A stretch of DNA of 27,291 bases from Apopatosoma sp963618495 (GTDB lineage Bacteria; Bacillota; Clostridia; Oscillospirales; CAG-272). The stretch spans positions 1 through 27,291 of the forward strand of contig CAVESF010000027.1 of the NCBI GenBank assembly GCA_963618495.1. Direction: 5' to 3'. Below, piece after piece: positions 15,477-23,430 of the stretch. A program made the translations under genes and the position numbers. Each line of letters begins with the position of its first letter. Within the stretch, counting starts at the first letter, position 1. The notes below the pieces were generated by a model. That model did no database searches, was not told the origin of the DNA, and worked only from the letters and a program-made list of their open reading frames with translations.

Positions 15477-16694
15477 ATGAGAGCATACGAAAGATTTCTG
15501 AAATATGTCGCTTTCCCGACGATGTCCGACCCGGAAAGCGACAGCGTGCCTTCCACAAAGAAACAGCTCGTGCTGGCTGAAGCTCTGGCAACCGAGCTGC
15601 GCGAAATGGGACTTGTCGGCGTTGAAATAAGCGAATACGGTTATGTTTACGCCTCTCTTCCGGCAAACTGCGATAAGAAACTGCCGACAATCGGTTTCAT
15701 CTCGCATATGGACACATCAAGCGAAGCCGCAGATGAGCCCATTCGTTCCCGCATCGTAAAATATACGGGCGGCGACATACTTTTAAATGAAGAAAAAGGC
15801 ATATATATGCGCACCTCCGACTATCCTTATCTTGCGGATTACGCGGGCGATGAGCTCATCGTCACCGACGGCACAACGCTCCTCGGAGCCGACGACAAGG
15901 CGGGCATAGCCGAGATAATGACAGCACTTGAAAAGCTCATCTCCGAAAACATCCCGCACGGCGAGCTGAAAATAGCTTTCACACCCGATGAAGAAATAGG
16001 CAGAGGCGCAAATCACTTTGATGTCGCCCGTTTCGGCGCGGATTACGCCTACACGGTAGACGGCGGCGCACTCGGCGAGCTTGAATATGAAAACTTCAAT
16101 GCGGCAGGCGCGCTTGTCACGATACACGGCGTTTCCATTCATCCCGGCAGTGCCAAGGACAGAATGAAAAATGCGATCCTCATCGCGGGAGAATACAATT
16201 CCGTGCTCCCCGAAAACGAAATCCCCGCAAAAACCGAGGGCTACGAGGGCTTCTTCCATCTCTATCATATCGAGGGCGAAGCGGAAAAAGCCACGATGAA
16301 ATATATCATCCGCGACCATGATGCCGGAAGTTTTGCCCGCCGCAAAGAGTTGATGAAATCTGTCGGCGAGGCGATAAACCGCATTTACGGCGACGGTACG
16401 GCAGAGGTGAAAATCACGGATTCCTACCGCAATATGCGTGAGATGATAGAGCCGCGCATGTATATCACAGACCGCGCGAAAAAAGCGATGGCAGACTGCG
16501 GCGTTTCGGCAAAGATTGTCCCCATCCGCGGCGGCACGGACGGCGCGCGGCTATCCTTCATGGGTCTGCCCTGTCCCAATCTCTGCACAGGCGGCGAAAA
16601 TTTCCATTCCAGATTTGAATTTGTATCGGTTTCCGCCATGGACAAAATCTCCGACATTATAGCAAAGATAGCGGAAAATCTAACACGCGACTGA
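15477..16694 (+). CDS. pepT: Peptidase T (tripeptide aminopeptidase)
   Basis: A 405-residue cytoplasmic M20 metallopeptidase that removes the N-terminal residue of tripeptides. The two-zinc site is complete: H77 and D79 in SHMDTS, D139 in LGADDKAG, the catalytic glutamate E172 and metal ligand E173 in TPDEEIGRG, the aspartate of YTVDGG and the C-terminal histidine of NFHSRFE. The dimerisation domain with IHGVSIHPGSAKDRMKNA lies in the middle. Length is typical. The ribosome site is AAAAGGAAT. trkA follows after 16 bp, so peptidase and potassium-uptake genes probably share one transcript. Confidence 0.95.
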   Translation: MRAYERFLKYVAFPTMSDPESDSVPSTKKQLVLAEALATELREMGLVGVEISEYGYVYASLPANCDKKLPTIGFISHMDTSSEAADEPIRSRIVKYTGGDILLNEEKGIYMRTSDYPYLADYAGDELIVTDGTTLLGADDKAGIAEIMTALEKLISENIPHGELKIAFTPDEEIGRGANHFDVARFGADYAYTVDGGALGELEYENFNAAGALVTIHGVSIHPGSAKDRMKNAILIAGEYNSVLPENEIPAKTEGYEGFFHLYHIEGEAEKATMKYIIRDHDAGSFARRKELMKSVGEAINRIYGDGTAEVKITDSYRNMREMIEPRMYITDRAKKAMADCGVSAKIVPIRGGTDGARLSFMGLPCPNLCTGGENFHSRFEFVSVSAMDKISDIIAKIAENLTRD

Positions 16695-16710
16695 ACGGAG
16701 GCGCACATAA

Positions 16711-18075
16711 ATGAATATTGTTATCATAGGTTCCGGAAAAATAGGCGATTCCATCTGTGAGCAACTTGCCCGCGAGGGACACGATGTCACGCTCATAGAC
16801 AAAGCTTCGGATATCCTCGGCACGACGGCAAATCAGCTCGATATCATGTGTATAGAGGGCGACGGAGCCATGCGTTCCACGCTGATAGAAGCGAATGCGG
16901 GCGGTGCCGACCTCGTTATCGCCTGCACGGGCAGCGACGAAACAAACATGCTCTCCTGCCTGATGGCAAAGAAGCTCGGCGCACGGCGCACCGCCGCAAG
17001 AGTGCGCAATCCCGAATATTACAAGCAGATAGACTTCATCAAAAACGACCTCGGCATAGATGTCGCCATAAATCCCGAGCTTATCACGGCAGAGGAAATA
17101 TGCCGCGTATTCATCTTCCCCGCGGCGCTGAAAATCGAGGTTTTCGCGCGCGGCAGAGCCGAGCTTGCGGAATTCAAAATAGACGAGGGCAGTCCTCTCG
17201 ACGGAATAACGCTCTCCGCTCTTTCGCGTGAAATAAAGGTAAAGGTTCTCGTCTGCGCAGTTCAGCGCGGCGATGATGTATTTATCCCGAAGGGCGATTT
17301 CCGCCTGCTCGCGGGCGACAGAATCCATGTTTCCGCCTCGCACAAGGATGTCGAAGGCTTTCTGCGCACCATCGGAGGATTTCGCGAAAAGGTCAAAACC
17401 TCGATGATTGTCGGCGGAGGCAGAATAGGCTATTATCTCGCAGGGCTTCTGATATCGGCGGGCATTCATGTCAAGATAATTGAGCGCGATGAGGCTTTCT
17501 GCAATGTGCTTGCCGCGGCGCTCCCCGAAGCCGCCGTTATAAACGGAGACGGCACGGATCAGAAGCTTCTCTTTGAGGAGGGCATAGAACATGCCGATTC
17601 TTTTGCGGCGCTGACAGGCATCGATGAGGAAAATATGGTTATTTCCCTCTTTGCCCAGCGTAGCGGCGTAGACAAGGTAGTGACAAAGATAAACCGCGAT
17701 TCCTATATAGATATGGCGGGCAAGATGGGCATAGATTCCATAGTTTCGCCCAAGGATGTCACCTCCAGCCGCATGGTAAGCTATGCGCGTGCGATGGAAA
17801 ACACCGTCGGCAGCAGCAATGTGGAAAATATGTATAAGATTCTCGGCGGAAGCGTCGAGGCGCTGGAATTTATCATCCGCGACAGCGAGGCTCCCTATAT
17901 CGGCAAGCCGCTCAAGGAGCTCCGCCTGAAAGAAAATTCGCTTATCGGCTGTATCGTGCGGAACAGGAAATCCATTATACCTGACGGCGATACGGAAATT
18001 CAGCTCGGCGACAGCGTTATCATCGTTACCACCGACAGCAGATTCAATGATCTGAAGGACGCTTTTAATATATGA
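16711..18075 (+). CDS. trkA: Trk potassium uptake regulatory subunit TrkA
   Basis: The 454-residue cytoplasmic protein forms the gating ring of the Trk potassium transporter. It is a tandem protein with two TrkA-N (RCK) Rossmann domains, each with a nucleotide-binding glycine motif (GSGKIGDS at 7-14 and GGGRIGYYLAG near 235), each followed by a TrkA-C domain (about 140-220 and 370-454). Full-length double-RCK architecture is as in E. coli TrkA. The ribosome site GGAGGCG lies about 9 bases before the ATG. Its stop overlaps the trkH start (ATGA), so the two subunits are translationally coupled. Bound NAD(H) or ATP/ADP controls this family. Confidence 0.95.
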   Translation: MNIVIIGSGKIGDSICEQLAREGHDVTLIDKASDILGTTANQLDIMCIEGDGAMRSTLIEANAGGADLVIACTGSDETNMLSCLMAKKLGARRTAARVRNPEYYKQIDFIKNDLGIDVAINPELITAEEICRVFIFPAALKIEVFARGRAELAEFKIDEGSPLDGITLSALSREIKVKVLVCAVQRGDDVFIPKGDFRLLAGDRIHVSASHKDVEGFLRTIGGFREKVKTSMIVGGGRIGYYLAGLLISAGIHVKIIERDEAFCNVLAAALPEAAVINGDGTDQKLLFEEGIEHADSFAALTGIDEENMVISLFAQRSGVDKVVTKINRDSYIDMAGKMGIDSIVSPKDVTSSRMVSYARAMENTVGSSNVENMYKILGGSVEALEFIIRDSEAPYIGKPLKELRLKENSLIGCIVRNRKSIIPDGDTEIQLGDSVIIVTTDSRFNDLKDAFNI

Positions 18076-19523
18076 ATTACAAATCTGTCTATAATATCGT
18101 TTGCAGAATGCTCGCCGTGGAAGCGGCGCTTCTGCTCATCCCCGCGGGCGTCTCGCTCGCCTATGGGGAAATGCGAAGCTTCTTCTGTTTTCTGATAACG
18201 GCGGGAATAACGCTCGTTTTCAGTGTACCGGCTATAATAATTTTCCGAAAAGGGAACGGACATACGCTCTATGCCAAGGAAGGACTCGTCACAGTCTCTC
18301 TTGCGTGGATACTCTGGTCGGTTTTCGGCACGCTCCCTTTCGTACTTGACGGCTGCATACCGAACTTTATCGATGCGCTCTTCGAGACGGTCTCAGGCTT
18401 TACCACAACAGGCGCGACCATACTTGATAATGTGGAAGCTCTGCCGAAGGGAATGCTCTTCTGGCGCAGCTTCACACACTGGATAGGCGGAATGGGGGTG
18501 CTTGTCTTCGTAATGACAATAGTACCGCTCTCCGATGACCATTCCATGCTTCTCATGCGCGCCGAAATGCCCGGACCCACCGTCGGCAAGCTCGTACCCA
18601 AGGGCAAATCAACGGCGAAAATACTTTACCTTATCTATATCTGCATGACGCTTGTTGAGATAGTATTTCTGCTTTTCGGCGGGATGAATGTTTTCGATGC
18701 GTTGATTCACGCCTTCGGAACAGCGGGAACAGGCGGCTTCTCCTCATATAATGCCAGCGTAGGACATTTCGGCAGCGTATATATAGAAATGGTGATAGCC
18801 GTATTCATGCTTCTATTCGGAATAAATTTCAATATCTACTTCTTTATAATCAGCCGTAAAATAAGGGGCGTGCTGAAAAACGACGAGTGGAAAGCTTATC
18901 TTGTGATAATCGCCGTAGCGACGGCAATTATCGCCGCGTCACTTTTCGGCGTATACGGCTCCATTGGCACGGCATTGCGATATGCTTTCTTCCAGGTGTC
19001 ATCATTTATCACAAGTACGGGCTTTATCAGTGCTCCCTTTGCAACATGGCCTGCCGTCTGCCGCACGGTTCTTATGATGCTGATGGTTATCGGTGCCTGT
19101 GCAGGCTCTACAGGTGGCGGGCTCAAGGTTTCGCGGCTTGTGATGCTTTTCAAGGGGCTGAAAAAGGAAACCAATCAGATGCTTCATCCAAAGGCAGTTT
19201 CCCATGTCAAAATGGACGGAGCAATAGTAGACGATAAAGCGGTAAAAAGCGCGGCATTGTATTTCTTTACGCTTTTTGTGATAATAGGCATTTCTGCGCT
19301 TGCCATATCACCGGATAATTTCAGCACCGAAACGAATCTCTCCGCAGTGCTTTCATGCACGGGAAATACGGGTCCGGGATACGGAGCGGCATCGGCAAGC
19401 TTTTCCTGCTTCTCGTGGTTTTCAAAAATTATTCTCACGCTCGATATGCTTTTCGGCAGACTGGAGATATTCCCTCTGCTGATAGCACTCACGCCGGGTG
19501 TATGGAAAAAGAAATTTTTCTGA
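18072..19523 (+). CDS. trkH: Trk potassium uptake membrane subunit TrkH
   Basis: A 483-residue membrane protein forming the potassium path. The four pore loops characteristic of TrkH/KtrB are seen: SGFTTTGATIL (about 108-118), GTAGTGGFSSYN (about 217-228), SSFITSTGFISA (about 312-323) and LSCTGNTGPGYG (about 433-444), each with the selectivity-filter glycine. About ten membrane segments flank them. It overlaps trkA by 4 bp, and a bidirectional terminator follows 7 bp after the stop codon. Potassium is the expected ion, with co-transport of H+ or Na+ depending on subfamily. Confidence 0.95.
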   Translation: MNYKSVYNIVCRMLAVEAALLLIPAGVSLAYGEMRSFFCFLITAGITLVFSVPAIIIFRKGNGHTLYAKEGLVTVSLAWILWSVFGTLPFVLDGCIPNFIDALFETVSGFTTTGATILDNVEALPKGMLFWRSFTHWIGGMGVLVFVMTIVPLSDDHSMLLMRAEMPGPTVGKLVPKGKSTAKILYLIYICMTLVEIVFLLFGGMNVFDALIHAFGTAGTGGFSSYNASVGHFGSVYIEMVIAVFMLLFGINFNIYFFIISRKIRGVLKNDEWKAYLVIIAVATAIIAASLFGVYGSIGTALRYAFFQVSSFITSTGFISAPFATWPAVCRTVLMMLMVIGACAGSTGGGLKVSRLVMLFKGLKKETNQMLHPKAVSHVKMDGAIVDDKAVKSAALYFFTLFVIIGISALAISPDNFSTETNLSAVLSCTGNTGPGYGAASASFSCFSWFSKIILTLDMLFGRLEIFPLLIALTPGVWKKKFF

Positions 19524-19530
19524 TAATACC

Positions 19531-19573
19531 GATAAAAATAAAGCCAGTCTGCCGGACTGACTTTATTTTTATC
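19531..19573. terminator. Bidirectional terminator between trkH and the hydrolase
   Basis: A 19-bp stem with one mismatch (GATAAAAATAAAGCCAGTC with its near-complement) around a TGCCG loop. A and T runs at both ends let it serve trkH on the plus strand and the hydrolase gene on the minus strand. Confidence 0.9.
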
Positions 19574-19585
19574 GCGCACTGTGTC

Positions 19586-20359
19586 TTATCCTTTGAGAAA
19601 CGGCAACTTCGGAAGCCTATTTTTTTCGATAACCGAAACAAGCATTTCGGCAAATCCATGCGGGTCGCGAATCTGATATTGCATATGATTGAAGCCGTCG
19701 AAGATAGGATAATTCGCATAAGGATAAGCTTTCATCACGGCATCGCGGTATTTATAATGCTCCTCAATACTTCCAAATTCAAAATATGTGTTTCTCTGCA
19801 TCGCTTGCGGCAGAGGAGGAAAAGGCTTATCCTCCAGGCTGTCTGAAAGCTGACGGCGCAGATTGCCGTATTTCATAGCCTTCCCCGCGGCGATGAAATA
19901 CGGTTTTATCGCGTCATCATCGCACCACATTATCTTCTTCAGTGTTTTTCCCTTTGAAAGGTACAGACTCCTTATGGCAAGATAGAGGAAAGGCGTCATC
20001 AGTCGCCGCGTACCCTTGCCTATCTGCGCAAACTGCCCGCCGTCAAAGAAAGCATGCCCGACGGGAAGTTCCGTCTCTGTCAGAAACGCCATAGCAAGGT
20101 CGGCTCCTATGGAGGAAGCAACTGCAAGCGCAATGCTCTCCACCTTCTGCTCCCGCAGGAAATTTTCGATTTCGCGCACTTCGCCTTCTTTGCCGGGATA
20201 TTTCTGCCCTTCGCAATAAACGGTAGAAGTCGGCATTATGCAGAAATATCTGCCACGCAGAAAGTGCGCCACAGGCTCACTGCTTGCTCCCGTCACGCCC
20301 ATGGCATGGAAAAACAGCACTGCGGGATTTTGTCTGTTTCCGAATGTTTCAAATAACAT
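19586..20359 (-). CDS. Alpha/beta-hydrolase fold protein
   Basis: A 257-residue cytoplasmic protein with the alpha/beta-hydrolase layout. The oxyanion region is FFHAMGVTG (about 16-24). The nucleophile elbow is VASSIGAD (about 79-86), where the usual first glycine of GxSxG is alanine. The likely catalytic histidine is in FNHMQYQ (near 223). No signal peptide. The substrate cannot be predicted; many relatives are annotated only as hydrolases. AGGGGG lies 7 bases before the ATG. It sits downstream of a remnant gene and probably uses that gene's strong promoter at 20640-20668. A lid region at 105-175 is rich in basic and aromatic residues. Confidence 0.75.
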   Translation of the reverse strand: MLFETFGNRQNPAVLFFHAMGVTGASSEPVAHFLRGRYFCIMPTSTVYCEGQKYPGKEGEVREIENFLREQKVESIALAVASSIGADLAMAFLTETELPVGHAFFDGGQFAQIGKGTRRLMTPFLYLAIRSLYLSKGKTLKKIMWCDDDAIKPYFIAAGKAMKYGNLRRQLSDSLEDKPFPPLPQAMQRNTYFEFGSIEEHYKYRDAVMKAYPYANYPIFDGFNHMQYQIRDPHGFAEMLVSVIEKNRLPKLPFLKG

Positions 20360-20370
20360 ATTGCATCCCC

Positions 20371-20514
20371 CTAAACTTTCGGATTATTTCTCCGGATACC
20401 CGCCGCAGTCCTTTTCCGGCTCCTGCCATACGGGATATTTTTCTCCGCTTTCATCATAAAATTTCTCGCAAGATTACAGCCGAGCATGCCTGCGCCGGAT
20501 ACCAGAATTTTCAT
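20371..20514 (-). pseudogene. Remnant of a Rossmann-fold (ketopantoate-reductase-like) gene
   Basis: On the minus strand an ATG at 20514 begins MKILVSGAGMLGCNLA, a clear NAD(P)-binding GxGxxG start like that of ketopantoate reductase (PanE/ApbA) proteins. The sequence then loses its fold and stops after 47 residues. A second frame (+2) across the same stretch reads EKFYDESGEKYPVW and ends EK, stop at 20384-20386, and looks like the true C-terminal tail of some protein. The simplest reading is a large out-of-frame internal deletion that joined the first 16 codons to the last 27. Family naming rests on the short N-terminus only. It keeps a strong promoter and leads into the hydrolase gene 11 bp later. 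Confidence 0.55.
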
Positions 20515-20684
20515 AACCCGATTTCTCTTTTCGATTTTTTCTTTAAAATTCGGTTAGTTCAGGCTAACTGTGCTGCTTTCGAAAAGCCGCCTCTCAGCAG
20601 CTTCCGATTTTTTTATAGCCTTGTCGCTTTTCTTTAATTATTATATCACAAAGGAATTATTTTTTCAATAGTTATTTTGTCTTT
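20515..20684 (-). other. Leader and promoter region of the remnant/hydrolase unit
   Basis: This stretch holds no gene. It contains the minus-strand promoter at 20640-20668 and, further along the leader, an inverted repeat GGTTAG-TTCAGG-CTAACT near 20551-20568 that could form a hairpin in the RNA. I see no known riboswitch. Confidence 0.45.
20640..20668 (-). promoter_or_regulatory. Promoter of the remnant gene and hydrolase
   Basis: On the minus strand TTGAAA (20663-20668), 17 bp, TATAAT (20640-20645) with an extended TGA. It lies between the MATE gene end and the remnant gene, giving a leader of about 120 bases. Confidence 0.7.
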
Positions 20685-22082
20685 TTACGGCTCGGGAGCA
20701 GGCTCGGCAGGAGGTATTATCAGCTTTTTATAACTTATGATGAAGCATATGATTTCCGCTATAGCCGTAATTGTCCACGAGAAGATATACAGCAGATACA
20801 GCGACGGGATGGTACGGAAATGAGCAAATACGGTATATATCCACACCACACGGAATACGCACGAACCCATGATAACGATGACAGTCGGCGCAAAACTCTT
20901 GCCGATACCGCGGCAGGCGGCGATGGTACAATCCATAAAAGCACTGACGGCATATGAAAAGCACATTATCCGCGTGCGCAGAAGCCCCGCCTCAATGACC
21001 GCTTCGTCATTTGCGAAAAGAGAGAGAAACTCTCTGCCGAAGAGAAACAAAGCCCCGCCGAGCAAGGCGCCCACGATAAAAGAATATGTGATGGCGATAA
21101 AATAGCTTTTCATCACGCGCTCTCTTTTGCCCGCACCGAGATTTTGCCCCATGAAGGTCGAGCAGGCGGTATAGAATGCCGCCATTACATTATATATGAT
21201 GGAATCGGAATTTGCGGCGGCAGAATTTCCCTCGACTATGACGGAATCAAAGGAATTGACCGCGCCCTGTATAAAGAGATTGGCTACGGCAAAAATTGCA
21301 TATTGCAGTCCCGCGGGAATGCCGAGTCCGAGGATGCGTTTTCCCTCGATTCTGTCAAAACCGTTTCTGATATCGCGCAGGCGGAAAGTGCAGTCGTTAT
21401 CCTGCCGCGCCATGTGCATGAGAATGAGTGCGGCGGATATATACTGCGTGATGATGCTGGCGAGAGCGACACCGTCCTCAGCCATGCCGCAGACAATGAC
21501 AAAAAACAGATTGAGAATCACATTCAGAATGCCTGCAATCATAAGATACACAAGCGGACGCTTCGTATCGCCGTTTGCACTGAGCACGCCGTTGCCGAAA
21601 TTGAAGATTCCGAGCGCGGGCATACCGAGCGCATATATGCGGAAGTAAAGCACTGCTCCCTCGATGAGGTCATCCTTTGTGCCGAGCAGCTCCAGCATGA
21701 ATCGTGCGGAAACGAGGCAGAGCACCGTTATGATACATCCTGTCGCAAGGCACAACACAAACGAAGTGCGTATGGAAGCGGATGTCCGCGCCTTGTCGCC
21801 CGCGCCGAGGTGATGCGCCACCTGAACATTGACAGCACTTCCCATTCCGATGAGAAAGCCGGTGAAAAGCGATACGAGAATCGTGGTTGAGCCGACTGCT
21901 CCCAAAGCTTCCGCGCTTGAGAATTTGCCGACGACCGCCACATCCGCCATATTGAAAAGCACCTGCAAAAGCTGGGAAAACATCAGCGGGATGCTGAAAA
22001 TAAGCATGTTTTTCCAAAGAGAGCCTGCTGTCATCTGAATCTCGCCGCGCTCTCCTGCGGCAGCAGATGAATTATTTGCCAT
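20685..22082 (-). CDS. MATE-family multidrug/toxin exporter
   Basis: A 465-residue membrane protein with about 12 hydrophobic segments in two similar halves, as in MATE exporters driven by Na+ or H+. N-terminal half motifs: PLMFSQLLQVLFNMADVAVVGKFSSAEALGAV split over the first two helices, and GMGSAVNVQVAHHLGAGDKA; the second half has the repeat counterpart FMGQNLGAGKRERV and NGVLSANGDTKRP at the loop between helices. It most resembles the NorM/DinF-like branch of gut Clostridia. The substrate is unknown. GGAGGAC lies about 10 bases before the ATG. It ends with a proline-rich tail PPAEPAPEP. It has its own promoter and is the last chromosomal gene before the right-hand mobile region. Confidence 0.93.
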   Translation of the reverse strand: MANNSSAAAGERGEIQMTAGSLWKNMLIFSIPLMFSQLLQVLFNMADVAVVGKFSSAEALGAVGSTTILVSLFTGFLIGMGSAVNVQVAHHLGAGDKARTSASIRTSFVLCLATGCIITVLCLVSARFMLELLGTKDDLIEGAVLYFRIYALGMPALGIFNFGNGVLSANGDTKRPLVYLMIAGILNVILNLFFVIVCGMAEDGVALASIITQYISAALILMHMARQDNDCTFRLRDIRNGFDRIEGKRILGLGIPAGLQYAIFAVANLFIQGAVNSFDSVIVEGNSAAANSDSIIYNVMAAFYTACSTFMGQNLGAGKRERVMKSYFIAITYSFIVGALLGGALFLFGREFLSLFANDEAVIEAGLLRTRIMCFSYAVSAFMDCTIAACRGIGKSFAPTVIVIMGSCVFRVVWIYTVFAHFRTIPSLYLLYIFSWTITAIAEIICFIISYKKLIIPPAEPAPEP

Positions 22083-22115
22083 ATATTAATGTCCTCCGAA
22101 AAGCTTATATGCCGC

Positions 22116-22178
22116 GGCGGATATTGCCATCCGCCTTGTACAACAGCATATTATATCATGGAGAATGTCGATTTTCAA
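22116..22178 (-). promoter_or_regulatory. MATE promoter and 5' leader hairpin
   Basis: On the minus strand TTGAAA (22173-22178), 17 bp, TATAAT (22150-22155) with an extended TGA. The short leader contains a perfect hairpin GGCGGAT-GGCAAT-ATCCGCC (22116-22135). Confidence 0.7.
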
Positions 22179-22254
22179 GAGGGAAAGTAAAAAAGTTCCG
22201 CCCAAAGGGAGAGGGAAGTGAACCGCTGCGCTTGTGTCTCACAAAAGCGCCTCT

Positions 22255-22293
22255 TCGGGTTGTCGCTCCGCGCTCGTCGTTCTCATAACCCGA
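22255..22293. other. Inverted repeat at the chromosome/mobile-region boundary
   Basis: TCGGGTT (22255-22261) and AACCCGA (22287-22293) pair across a 25-base loop, just past the Fic stop codon. It may be a weak terminator for Fic or mark the edge of the right-hand element. No T-run is present. Confidence 0.3.
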
Positions 22294-22302
22294 CAAAACA
22301 GC

Positions 22303-23190
22303 CTAAGGTATTCTGAAATAATCCAGGTACTTCTTGAATTTGTCCTGCGCTGAAAGGCAGATGTCGATCAGATATCCCCGTTCCGTGTTCCATTCGTGTA
22401 GGCCACGATAATAGAACAGTTTCATGTCTTCGTCGATGATGAACGGAACAATGCCATTCTTGAGGCACTCTTTGAAAAGTATCAACCGTCCGACACGACC
22501 GTTTCCGTCCTGAAACGGATGGATGGATTCGAAGGCTACATGAAAGGCGATCAGATCTTCGAGCGTCTTATCCGGCTTGCGGTTATATGATGCAAGCAAC
22601 TGCTTCATTTCGGTCGGCACTTCTTCCGGGGCTGTCGTATCATGCCCGCCGACCTCGTTGGGGATTTTCTTATACTCTCCGACAGCAAACCAATCCTTGC
22701 GGGAATCACTCGTCCCGCTTTTCAGGGTTCGATGCAGTGTTTTGATGAATGGCTCACTCAGCATTTGACCGGCAGAATCGATGACCAGATCAATACACCG
22801 GAAGTGATTTGCCGTTTCCACAATATCGTCAACATTAACCGTCCCGGCTTCAACACCTATGGTATTGGTTTCATAGATATACCGTGTCTGATCGTGCGTC
22901 AGGCGACTTCCTTCCATGTGACCCGAATTGTAGGTCAGTTCGATCTGCACTTTATGATAGATACCGCCTTTTGTCCCGCTTGCTTTTTCCGTCCGCAAAA
23001 CATCCAGCAGGGTTTCCGGCTCATCGCTTTTTTTATTGATCCGATTCGGTCTTTGCGCGTCCTCCGGGATGTTCCAAGTTTTTCCCGTCAGGAATGCTTC
23101 GGGAATTTTGCCCTCTGCACAGTAGTTGCGTACCGTTCTTTCAGATACACCCCATTTCTTTGCGATCTGAGCAACCGATACATATTTCAT
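22303..23190 (-). CDS. Fic-domain protein with N-terminal helix-turn-helix
   Basis: The 295-residue protein joins a DNA-binding domain to a Fic AMP-transferase-type domain. Residues 1-45 form a helix-turn-helix of excisionase/MerR type (VAQIAKKWGVSERTVRNYC). The Fic core HPFQDGNGRVGR at 224-235 is intact, with catalytic H224. SGHMEG at 89-94 matches the inhibitory [S/T]xxxE[G/N] motif, so activity should be held off from within (class II). The family transfers AMP or other groups to target proteins; the target here is unknown. I start at the ATG at 23190 because GGAGG lies 8 bases upstream; a GTG three codons earlier overlaps that site. The promoter has a perfect dyad, suggesting self-regulation. 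It sits at the inner edge of the decayed element, next to an HTH gene fragment. Confidence 0.93.
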   Translation of the reverse strand: MKYVSVAQIAKKWGVSERTVRNYCAEGKIPEAFLTGKTWNIPEDAQRPNRINKKSDEPETLLDVLRTEKASGTKGGIYHKVQIELTYNSGHMEGSRLTHDQTRYIYETNTIGVEAGTVNVDDIVETANHFRCIDLVIDSAGQMLSEPFIKTLHRTLKSGTSDSRKDWFAVGEYKKIPNEVGGHDTTAPEEVPTEMKQLLASYNRKPDKTLEDLIAFHVAFESIHPFQDGNGRVGRLILFKECLKNGIVPFIIDEDMKLFYYRGLHEWNTERGYLIDICLSAQDKFKKYLDYFRIP

Positions 23191-23204
23191 ACACGCCACC
23201 TCCG

Positions 23205-23252
23205 TGTGATATTCTCCATAGATATTATATCACATTATCGGCAAGAAATCAA
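23205..23252 (-). promoter_or_regulatory. Fic promoter with an 8-bp perfect dyad operator
   Basis: On the minus strand TTGATT (23247-23252), 17 bp, TATAAT (23224-23229) with an extended TG. TGTGATAT (23205-23212) and ATATCACA (23227-23234) form a perfect 8-bp inverted repeat with a 14-bp spacer, overlapping the -10 box and the transcription start. A protein bound there would block the promoter. Confidence 0.65.
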
Positions 23253-23302
23253 GAATTTATTCTCTTTGATTTCCTTATTTTTGCCGTTATCGGAAATGCG
23301 CT

Positions 23303-23430
23303 TTATACCCGTTCCTGTCTGCTGCCGTATTCTCTCTGCATGGCATCCATCGACACTACCCACTGCTTACCGAATTTGCAGACATCCACACCGTCGACCA
23401 GCTTGCCGTATGAGATTGCCTTTGTCATCA
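23303..23430 (-). pseudogene. C-terminal fragment of a small helix-turn-helix protein
   Basis: In a different frame from the VirB4 fragment, the minus strand reads VMTKAISYGKLVDGVDV, continues KFGKQWVVSMDAMQREYG and stops at 23303-23305. This is the recognition helix plus wing of a small DNA-binding protein of the kind found in Clostridia mobile elements, often near Fic genes. Its first 25 or so residues are missing; upstream DNA is VirB4. The join lies near 23425-23432, around the bases GTGATGACAAAG. An ATG at residue 2 could still be used but would give only half a domain. Confidence 0.6.

Noticed and set aside
16657..17592. Minus-strand open frame of 311 codons over trkA
   Set aside because: It is a mirror of trkA codons, with no known domain.
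22200..22302. Attachment repeat shared with the region after the recombinase
   Set aside because: I compared 2865-2990 with 22190-22310 by eye and found no convincing direct or inverted repeat longer than a few bases.
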